Assembly: GCF_001854865.1 (NCBI RefSeq)
Contig: NZ_MDDW01000028.1
Span: forward strand, 359,359 to 364,521
Source: Rhizobium sp. LCM 4573
GTDB taxonomy: Bacteria; Pseudomonadota; Alphaproteobacteria; Rhizobiales; Rhizobiaceae
Length of the DNA: 5,163 bases
Direction: 5' to 3'
Shown: positions 1-4,354 of the stretch, in pieces
Position numbering within the stretch: position 1 is the stretch's first letter
Layout: the number at the start of each line of letters is the position of its first letter
Made by a program: the position numbers and the translations under genes
The notes under the pieces: model-generated
Databases searched by the model: none
Told to the model about the DNA's origin: nothing
The model's input: the letters and a program-made list of their open reading frames with translations, nothing else

Positions 1-1
1 C

Positions 2-136
2 CTCCGGGCAATTGCCGAAGACAAGCATCTCCGCAATGGCCTCAACGTCCACAAGGGCAGGGTGACCAACAAGCCGGTCGCCGAGGCGTTGGGCTACGAG
101 GCCTATGCGCCCGAGAGCCTGCTGAGCGTGGCGTAA
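2..136 (+). CDS. ald: alanine dehydrogenase, C-terminal end (5' truncated by window)
   Basis: The reading frame is open from the window edge to a TAA at 134-136 and gives 44 residues. The stretch around NGLNVHKGRVTNKPVAEALG matches the C-terminus I know from alanine dehydrogenases, which catalyse NAD-dependent reversible deamination of L-alanine to pyruvate and ammonia in the cytoplasm. The family is usually about 370 residues long, so roughly seven-eighths of the gene lies outside the window, including the NAD-binding Rossmann fold and the catalytic residues. The identification therefore rests on the tail alone. In the next 170 bases there are several hairpins, at least one with a T-tract, where the transcript probably ends. 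An operator-like palindrome starts four bases after the stop codon. A distant member of the same fold family is the main alternative. Confidence 0.85.
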   Translation, partial: LRAIAEDKHLRNGLNVHKGRVTNKPVAEALGYEAYAPESLLSVA

Positions 137-139
137 TCA

Positions 140-155
140 TTTCGATATATCGGAA
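140..155. promoter_or_regulatory. operator-like palindrome, distal site 1
   Basis: The core CGATATATCG (143-152) is a perfect 10-base palindrome, extended by TT and AA at 140-141 and 154-155 after one mismatch. It shares TTnGATATATC with the two sites at the padR promoter, so the same regulator may bind here. It starts four bases after the ald stop codon, and its centre is 190 bp from that of site 2, about 18 helical turns. Binding by PadR is inferred from the shared motif and location. Confidence 0.5.
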
Positions 156-188
156 CATCTCGATGTCCGACCACTCGAAACATTCCTT

Positions 189-226
189 GGAAACGCCGGC
201 GCCTCCGCGTCGGCGTTTCCGATTTT
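189..226 (+). terminator. hairpin after ald, possible intrinsic terminator
   Basis: The arms GGAAACGCCG (189-198) and CGGCGTTTCC (211-220) are perfectly complementary over 10 bp and enclose a 12-base loop. Four T's at 223-226 follow after GA. This could terminate the ald transcript, although the T-run is short. The loop carries CCTCC (202-206), which is complementary to Shine-Dalgarno sequences. That also fits a regulatory RNA hairpin. Confidence 0.5.
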
Positions 227-237
227 GCCGGAATGTC

Positions 238-257
238 ATCCTCGAACAAGCGAGGAT
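238..257 (+). other. small hairpin between ald and padR
   Basis: ATCCTCG (238-244) pairs perfectly with CGAGGAT (251-257) around the six-base loop AACAAG. No T-run follows, so it is not a terminator on its own. It lies between two other hairpins and may be part of a structured 3' UTR or small RNA. Confidence 0.4.
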
Positions 258-276
258 AGCGGCGGACGGGTCTGGA

Positions 277-304
277 CTTGTCAGTAGCCCGACAAGATTT
301 TTTT
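277..304 (+). terminator. intrinsic terminator with seven T's upstream of padR
   Basis: CTTGTC (277-282) pairs with GACAAG (291-296) around an eight-base loop. After one A comes a run of seven T's (298-304). The stem is short, at 6 bp, but the T-tract is the best in the window. It would end transcripts reading from ald, or a small RNA starting after ald, before the padR promoter at about 349. Confidence 0.55.
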
Positions 305-330
305 CCCGCGCAAATTCAATACGATATGAT

Positions 331-344
331 TTAGATATATCTAA
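331..344. promoter_or_regulatory. operator-like palindrome, site 2 (padR promoter)
   Basis: TTAGATATATCTAA is a perfect 14-base palindrome immediately upstream of the candidate -35 element of padR at 349-354. It shares its core with site 3, whose centre is 45 bp downstream, and with distal site 1. PadR regulators bind dyads as dimers and often repress their own gene, so this is a likely autoregulatory operator. No direct binding evidence can be read from sequence. Confidence 0.65.
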
Positions 345-348
345 CATC

Positions 349-376
349 TGGACATGATCCACCCGTGAACTATCTT
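349..376 (+). promoter_or_regulatory. candidate sigma70-type promoter of padR
   Basis: TGGACA (349-354) is one base from the consensus -35 TTGACA. TATCTT (371-376) matches four of six bases of the -10 consensus, with a 16-base spacer. The predicted start of transcription is about 383, inside operator site 3. A repressor bound there would block the polymerase. The -10 match is weak, and the AT-rich palindrome offers other possible registers. Confidence 0.4.
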
Positions 377-395
377 TAGATATATCGAACGATAG
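370..395. promoter_or_regulatory. operator-like palindrome, site 3 (over padR transcription start)
   Basis: Eleven of thirteen base pairs of this 26-base dyad are symmetric. The outer arms are CTATC (370-374) and GATAG (391-395), and the inner part is TTAGATATATCGAA (376-389). It overlaps the candidate -10 element and ends three bases before the Shine-Dalgarno sequence of padR. The position suits autorepression. It is the longest dyad of the three sites sharing GATATATC. Confidence 0.7.
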
Positions 396-411
396 TCGAA
401 GGAGACATGCG

Positions 412-1080
412 ATGTTCGGACACAGATTTGAAGGCCGTAACGGCTGCCATGGCCGCGAGCGCAGGAATTTCGAGGAAATGTTCGCGATGAATGGCGGGCC
501 GTTCCGCCGTGGTTTCGGCGGTCGCGGCGGCACCGGAGGCGGACGTGGTTTCGGTGACGATGGCGACGGCCGTATCGGTCGTTTCCTCATGCAGGGCGAT
601 CTCCGCCTGGTCGTATTGGCCCTGATCGAAAAGGAGCCGCGCCACGGCTACGAGATCATCAAGCATATCGAGGATCTGACCTACGGCTTCTATGCGCCGA
701 GCCCCGGCGTCATCTACCCGACGCTCACCTATCTCGAAGAAGCCGGCTATGTCGTCGCCGAGGCGGAGGGTAACAAGAAGCGCTACGCCATCACTGACGA
801 AGGCCGCAAATATCTCGACGAGAACCGGAATTTTGCAGCGGTCATCCTCGATCGGCTGTCGCAGATCGCCGAGCGGATCAAGCAGCGGCAGGAGCGCCGT
901 GAGCGAGGCCGCGATGGCGGACCGAACCTTCCGCGCAGCGTCGATTCCGCCCTTCTGAATCTTCGCGAGGTGATTGCCCGCCAGCTGGAGACCGACGAGA
1001 AGAAGGCCGGCGAAATCGTCAGGCTCCTCCTGCAGATCGCGGAAGATCTGGACCGTAACGGCAACCAGGGCAATGCCTGA
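412..1080 (+). CDS. PadR-family transcriptional regulator, YqjI/NfeR-like
   Basis: The 222-residue protein has an Arg/Gly-rich N-terminal tail (about 1-60) and a PadR winged-helix DNA-binding domain (about 62-135). The domain contains DLRLVVLALIE, HGYEIIKHIEDLT and the signature PSPGVIYPTLTYLEE, and GNKKRYAITDEG forms the wing. An alpha-helical, probably dimer-forming C-terminal part (about 140-215) follows. The domain closely resembles E. coli YqjI (NfeR), a nickel-responsive repressor of a ferric reductase gene. The start is fixed by AAGGAG at 399-404, seven bases before the ATG. Unlike YqjI, whose tail is rich in His and Cys, this tail has only H4, C12 and H13, so metal sensing is uncertain. 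No ferric reductase gene is adjacent. The gene appears monocistronic, with autoregulatory palindromes upstream and a terminator hairpin downstream. Family assignment is firm. The ligand and targets are inferred. Confidence 0.93.
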   Translation: MFGHRFEGRNGCHGRERRNFEEMFAMNGGPFRRGFGGRGGTGGGRGFGDDGDGRIGRFLMQGDLRLVVLALIEKEPRHGYEIIKHIEDLTYGFYAPSPGVIYPTLTYLEEAGYVVAEAEGNKKRYAITDEGRKYLDENRNFAAVILDRLSQIAERIKQRQERRERGRDGGPNLPRSVDSALLNLREVIARQLETDEKKAGEIVRLLLQIAEDLDRNGNQGNA

Positions 1081-1091
1081 TTTGCTTGCTG

Positions 1092-1114
1092 GGAGGCGCC
1101 GAATAGGCGCCTCC
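1092..1114. terminator. hairpin between convergent padR and the DUF1203 gene
   Basis: GGAGGCGCC (1092-1100) pairs perfectly with GGCGCCTCC (1106-1114) around the five-base loop GAATA. The hairpin sits in the 42-base gap between the padR stop at 1080 and the stop of the opposing gene at 1123. It can therefore serve transcripts from both sides. There is no real T-tract on either strand, but the very stable GC-rich stem and the location support a terminator role. Confidence 0.65.
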
Positions 1115-1122
1115 TTCGCGCA

Positions 1123-2070
1123 TCAAGCGGCTGCATTCTGCGTGATGATTTCGAGCAGTTCCTGCGTGTCGTAATAGAAGGGTATGCCCTCGATAAGCCG
1201 CCCGTCCCGGAACCGAAGGCGCTCGCAGAATGGCTGGGTGACGGTCCTGCCCGTCGCTCGTGACATCATCGTCAGATTGCAGGAAAGGTGGATCTCCTCC
1301 GATGATCCGGTAACCAGGAGCCCGTTCACCTTCATATCGCTCCAGACCTCGCCCATCTTGGCGAAAAGGGCGGCGATCCCGTCCAGGCCCTCCCAGTTCC
1401 CGCGATAGGGCAGGGAGGCCGGTTCACGAACGATCACGTCCTCCGCGAAGGCTTCCGCCAGCTGTCGGATGTCTTTCTTCTCGGACGCCAGGAAGGCCAT
1501 TTCAACGGAAAACATCCGCTCGACGATTGCTTGCGGGCTGCGACCCGCCGCGCCGCTCTCCGCTGCCCCGGATGGCATGGCGGCATTCTCCAGGTCCGGC
1601 GTCTCGGCGCCGTCGATCCGGCACTGGTAGCAATTGTTGCGGGCCGAGCGCACATGCACATAGGCGATATCCTCTCGTGCCAGCAGCTCTTCCGCCCGCG
1701 CGGCGATTTCGCCGGTGGGCGTGACCGCCCCGCTGCCGTAGACGATCCGGTCGTCATGGCCGTAGCCTCGCACGATATAGTCCGGGCTCGACAGCATGGG
1801 AGGCAGGATCTCTTGCGCCGCGTAGCGCTCGCATGGCTGCTTGTGCAGGAAGATCGGCCCGGTCTCCGCATAGGGCTGCAGGTCCGGAAACGGGCGGTAG
1901 GCGAAGACGAGGAATTCCTCGCCGGCGTCGATATTCCGCAGGCAGTGACGGCAGGGATGGCCGGGACCGTCAGAAACCTTTGTTTCCGGGGGAAGGCCAT
2001 AGGCATCGGGGCTGCCGCTCCACAGATATGCGGCATGTTCGGTCGGCATGGCGTTGAAGGTGATGGTCAT
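1123..2070 (-). CDS. DUF1203 domain + SnoaL-like domain fusion protein
   Basis: The 315-residue protein has two parts. Residues 1-155 look like DUF1203, a family of unknown function that usually makes a whole protein of about 155 residues. Visible marks are PCRHCLRNIDAGEE (39-52), GPIFLHKQPCERYA (71-84) and NNCYQCRID (145-153). Two CxxC pairs (C40/C43 and C147/C150) could bind a metal or form disulfides. After a linker rich in Ala, Gly and Ser, residues about 178-310 resemble a SnoaL-like/NTF2-fold domain. This fold is found in small enzymes and ligand-binding proteins, and no specific activity can be assigned. The start is supported by AAGGAG six bases upstream (2077-2082). M165, at the domain boundary, has its own GGAG nine bases upstream. 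The gene lies 73 bases after the acetyltransferase gene, so it may be the last gene of that operon or have its own promoter. Function is unknown. Confidence 0.85.
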   Translation of the reverse strand: MTITFNAMPTEHAAYLWSGSPDAYGLPPETKVSDGPGHPCRHCLRNIDAGEEFLVFAYRPFPDLQPYAETGPIFLHKQPCERYAAQEILPPMLSSPDYIVRGYGHDDRIVYGSGAVTPTGEIAARAEELLAREDIAYVHVRSARNNCYQCRIDGAETPDLENAAMPSGAAESGAAGRSPQAIVERMFSVEMAFLASEKKDIRQLAEAFAEDVIVREPASLPYRGNWEGLDGIAALFAKMGEVWSDMKVNGLLVTGSSEEIHLSCNLTMMSRATGRTVTQPFCERLRFRDGRLIEGIPFYYDTQELLEIITQNAAA

Positions 2071-2095
2071 GGCGGTCTCCTTGTCTGAGAACGCC
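2071..2095 (-). promoter_or_regulatory. possible hairpin covering the ribosome binding site of the DUF1203-SnoaL gene
   Basis: Reading the minus strand, GGCG-T-TCTC pairs with GAGA-C-CGCC around a seven-base loop. This gives 8 bp with one mismatch, directly next to the start codon at 2070. The right arm includes most of the GGAG of the Shine-Dalgarno sequence. Such a structure could lower or modulate translation. The stem is modest and could be coincidental. Confidence 0.25.
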
Positions 2096-2143
2096 TGTGA
2101 TGCGCCGGGAAAAACTTCGAAACCACCCGTTTCTTGCCGGCCG

Positions 2144-2701
2144 TCAGCCGTCCAGTGCTTTCAGAAGCTCCGCGTCCGTCATCGGTTGGATCAGCGCCTC
2201 GCTGGTGCCGACGGGGGAAAAACCCATCATCTGGTAGAGCTGCAATGCGCGGGGATGGTCGAGCGTATTGGTTGTCACCGTCACCTTTTGCGGGTTGCTC
2301 TGCCAGGCGGCATAAAGCGCCTGCAGCAGGAACCATTTTCCGATGCCGAGCCCGATCGCCCGCTCGAACAGGCCGAAATAGGAAAGCTCGACCACATCCT
2401 CGTTCAACTGAAGGAGTTCGAAGAAGCCTGCCGGCGCACCGTCGACGTAAAGAACGGTTACGGAGACGCGCGGGTCGTGGATCGTCGCGGCAAGCTCCTC
2501 GTCGCTCATCTTCAGCCGCTTGTACCAATGCCAGCGCTTGCCGACCTGACGGTAGATATAGCGGTAGTAATGCAGCGGAATATCCGGCGCGCGGATGATC
2601 GCCGTCTGGATATTCGCCGGCACCGGCAGGCTCGCCTTGGGTGGAGCCGTCATTTCGAGGCTCGTCACATGCGCCTTCAGGGGAGCGGGCTTTCTCGCCA
2701 T
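2144..2701 (-). CDS. GNAT-family N-acetyltransferase
   Basis: With the start chosen here the protein has 185 residues. It resembles the GNAT superfamily, which transfers acetyl groups from acetyl-CoA to amines. VLYVDGAPAGFFEL (about 84-96) forms the central strands. ELSYFGLFERAIGLGIGKWF (105-124) carries the acetyl-CoA-binding loop with G118-x-G-x-G/K character. TNTLDHPRALQLYQMMGF (144-161) is the typical C-terminal motif. The substrate is not evident. The frame stays open up to 2767, but that longer start would overlap sseA by 61 bases and has no ribosome binding site. The chosen ATG lies five bases after the sseA stop codon, which suggests translational coupling, since no clear Shine-Dalgarno sequence precedes it. 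An ATG at 2653 (M17) is another possible start. The context implies a role linked to cysteine or sulfur metabolism, but that is only guilt by association. Confidence 0.88.
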   Translation of the reverse strand: MARKPAPLKAHVTSLEMTAPPKASLPVPANIQTAIIRAPDIPLHYYRYIYRQVGKRWHWYKRLKMSDEELAATIHDPRVSVTVLYVDGAPAGFFELLQLNEDVVELSYFGLFERAIGLGIGKWFLLQALYAAWQSNPQKVTVTTNTLDHPRALQLYQMMGFSPVGTSEALIQPMTDAELLKALDG

Positions 2702-2706
2702 GTCGA

Positions 2707-3573
2707 TCAGGCCGTTTTTGGCGTCGGCGGACCGGAAACGATCGGCGTATCCTCCCGGCTTCCCCATTCCGACCAGGAGCCGTCGTAAAGCGCGTTGTCC
2801 TGATGGCCGAGGGATTCCAGCGCAAGCGTGATGATCGCGGCGGTAATGCCGGAGCCGCAGCTCGTGACCACCGGGCGGCCGAAATCTATGCCCGCATCCT
2901 CGATTGCCTGTCTCAGTTCGGAAAGCGGCCTCAGCTTGCCGTTCTTCGAAAACGTGCCGGAAGGCAGGCTGCGGGCGCCGGGCATATGCCCGGAGCGCAT
3001 GCCGGCGCGCGGCTCCGGCTCGGTGCCGGCAAAGCGGCCGGCGCTGCGGGCATCGGCGATCTGCCGCGACCCTTCTCCGACGACCGAAAGCATCGTCTGG
3101 AAGTCAATCACCTTGTCCACGCGGAAATTGGTGTTGAAAGCGGCGGGCACGGGCGAGGGGATCGCGGTCTCCAGCGGCCTGCCTTCAGCCTTCCAGCCAT
3201 CGAGCCCGCCGTCGAGAACGTAGACGTTCTCCGCGCCCATAATGCGGAACAGCCACCAGGCGCGCGGGGCGGAGAAGATGCCCGGCCCGTCATAGACGAC
3301 GATCCGATCCTTCTCGCTGATCCCCATCCTGCCGACCGTCTCGGCGAAGAACTCCGGGGAGGGGACCATGTGCGGCAGGCCGGTCGAGTGGTCGGCCACC
3401 TTGTCATGGTCGAAGCGAAGCGCGCCGGGAATGTGCCCGGCCGCATATTCGGCATCCGCGTCGCGGTTCTGGGCGGGGAGATAGAAGGAGGCGTCGAGAA
3501 CCTTGAGATCGGGACTGCCGAGCTCCTTCTGCAGCCAATCGGCCGAAACCACGAAACGGCTTGTCTCGCTCAT
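2707..3573 (-). CDS. sseA: 3-mercaptopyruvate sulfurtransferase
   Basis: This 288-residue protein has the two-rhodanese-domain layout and length of mercaptopyruvate/thiosulfate sulfurtransferases. These enzymes move sulfur from 3-mercaptopyruvate, made from cysteine by transamination, to thiols, thioredoxin or cyanide. Domain 1 (about 8-135) includes GHIPGALRFD and VYDGPGIFSAPRAWWLF, where the catalytic Cys position is not Cys, as is usual for this domain. Domain 2 (about 155-278) ends its beta strand with VVTSCGSGITA. C239 is the only cysteine and the catalytic residue, and the loop CGSGIT favours mercaptopyruvate over thiosulfate. Arg in DARSAGRF is a likely substrate contact. Two ATGs in tandem offer starts at 3576 and 3573. 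AGGAG at 3580-3584 lies six bases from the second and only three from the first, so I chose 3573. It follows alaX by 18 bases, in the same operon. Confidence 0.93.
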   Translation of the reverse strand: MSETSRFVVSADWLQKELGSPDLKVLDASFYLPAQNRDADAEYAAGHIPGALRFDHDKVADHSTGLPHMVPSPEFFAETVGRMGISEKDRIVVYDGPGIFSAPRAWWLFRIMGAENVYVLDGGLDGWKAEGRPLETAIPSPVPAAFNTNFRVDKVIDFQTMLSVVGEGSRQIADARSAGRFAGTEPEPRAGMRSGHMPGARSLPSGTFSKNGKLRPLSELRQAIEDAGIDFGRPVVTSCGSGITAAIITLALESLGHQDNALYDGSWSEWGSREDTPIVSGPPTPKTA

Positions 3574-3591
3574 CATGTTCTCCTGGAATTC

Positions 3592-4335
3592 TCAGGCTTC
3601 CGCCGCCGCATCGGGCTCGCCGAACCGGATTCTGAACCGGCGGTTCTCCTTGCCCTTCTTCTCGATCTTGGCGATGTGGATCGCGCCTACTTCCTGCGTT
3701 TCGGAGACATGTGTGCCTCCGCAGGGCTGGCTGTCAATGCTGGAATTCTCGCCGATGCACACCAGGCTCACCCGGCCGAGACCCATCGGCGGACGCACGT
3801 TCTTCGACTTCACGATACCCGGATTGGCCGCCAGCTCCTCGTCGGTGATCCACTGGACGTAGACGGGGTGGTTCTCCTTGACGAGCGCCATCAGCTTCGC
3901 CGTCACCTCATGCCTGTCGATCGTCTCGCTCATGTCGAAATCGACTCGCGCTTCTTCCTCGCCCACGGCTGCGCCGGTGATCGGATACTGGCAGACGACC
4001 GAGAGCAGATGGCAGGCGGTGTGCATGCGCATCATGCGGTAGCGGCGCGGCCAATCCACATGCAGCGTCAGCTTTTCGCCGACCAGCGGCTGCGGCTCGC
4101 CTTCAAGCGGAACATGGATGACGATGTCCTTGGTCGCTCCGTGCCTCGTCGGCGCTAGCTGGATTTTCGCGCCGTCGCTGCGCTCCAGGAAGCCCGTATC
4201 CCCCGGCTGGCCGCCGGACGTGGCGTAGAAGCAGGTGCGGTCGAGTTCTATACCGCCATCCTCGTGAATGGCGGTCACCACCGCTTCGGCAGTCGAAAGA
4301 TAGAAGTCGTCGCGGTAGAGGGCTTCCACTGGCAT
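3592..4335 (-). CDS. alaX: alanyl-tRNA editing protein (AlaX family)
   Basis: The 247-residue protein is a free-standing relative of the editing domain of alanyl-tRNA synthetase. It hydrolyses tRNA-Ala that has been wrongly charged with serine or glycine. The glycine-rich motif CFYATSGGQPGDTG (35-48) is the conserved entry motif of the editing fold. The zinc site is complete: H105 and H109 in RMHTACHLL, and C205 and H209 in QPCGGTHV. There is no aminoacylation or oligomerisation domain, and the length fits the medium-sized AlaX class that includes the N-terminal extension. AGGA at 4342-4345 lies six bases before the ATG. The gene sits 19 bases after cysteine synthase and just before sseA. Its job may be quality control when serine-derived metabolites are abundant during cysteine synthesis. 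That link is inference, but the family call is secure. Confidence 0.93.
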   Translation of the reverse strand: MPVEALYRDDFYLSTAEAVVTAIHEDGGIELDRTCFYATSGGQPGDTGFLERSDGAKIQLAPTRHGATKDIVIHVPLEGEPQPLVGEKLTLHVDWPRRYRMMRMHTACHLLSVVCQYPITGAAVGEEEARVDFDMSETIDRHEVTAKLMALVKENHPVYVQWITDEELAANPGIVKSKNVRPPMGLGRVSLVCIGENSSIDSQPCGGTHVSETQEVGAIHIAKIEKKGKENRRFRIRFGEPDAAAEA

Positions 4336-4354
4336 GTCGGTTCCTGGGATTGCG

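Larger units (their letters stand above)
137..411. other. dyad-rich intergenic region between ald and padR
   Basis: This gap of 275 bases holds no convincing protein gene. It contains three related palindromes with core GATATATC, centred near 147, 337 and 382. It also holds hairpins at 189-220 and 238-257, and a hairpin with a run of seven T's at 277-304. A further imperfect dyad at 150-170 has arms TCGG-A-ACATC and GATGT-CCGA. The last 60 bases carry the probable padR promoter and its ribosome binding site. Base composition is lower in GC around the palindromes than in the flanking genes. Confidence 0.75.

Noticed and set aside
163..357. Open frame of 64 codons on the + strand between ald and padR
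   Set aside because: It has no ribosome binding site and runs straight through three hairpins, a T7 tract and operator site 2. The translated sequence is featureless.
42..590. Open frame of 182 codons on the - strand across the ald end, intergenic region and padR start
   Set aside because: The proline- and arginine-rich product is the mirror of the Gly/Arg-rich padR tail, and it crosses terminators and promoter elements.
1434..2036. Open frame of 200 codons on the minus strand in another frame inside the DUF1203-SnoaL gene
   Set aside because: It is an out-of-frame shadow with Arg/Ser/Ala-rich composition. The real frame has recognisable domains and a good ribosome binding site.
2110..2133. 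Possible terminator after the GNAT gene on the minus strand (GAAAC/GTTTC stem, then five T's)
   Set aside because: The stem has only five base pairs, two of them GC, so it is too weak to call. Read-through into the DUF1203-SnoaL gene remains likely.
2702..2767. Longer GNAT protein of 207 residues starting at 2767
   Set aside because: The extra 22 residues overlap the sseA coding end by 61 bases, have no ribosome binding site and add nothing resembling GNAT sequence.
2048..2788. Open frame of 246 codons on the + strand, opposite the GNAT gene
   Set aside because: It is a shadow of the GNAT gene and its flanks, with no recognisable domain and no convincing start signal.
2641..4158. Open frame of 505 codons on the + strand, opposite sseA and alaX
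   Set aside because: It lies wholly antisense to two clearly recognised genes. Its translation shows no known family, no ribosome binding site and a composition rich in Arg, Ala, Gly and His. Long antisense frames are expected in GC-rich genes with strong third-position bias.
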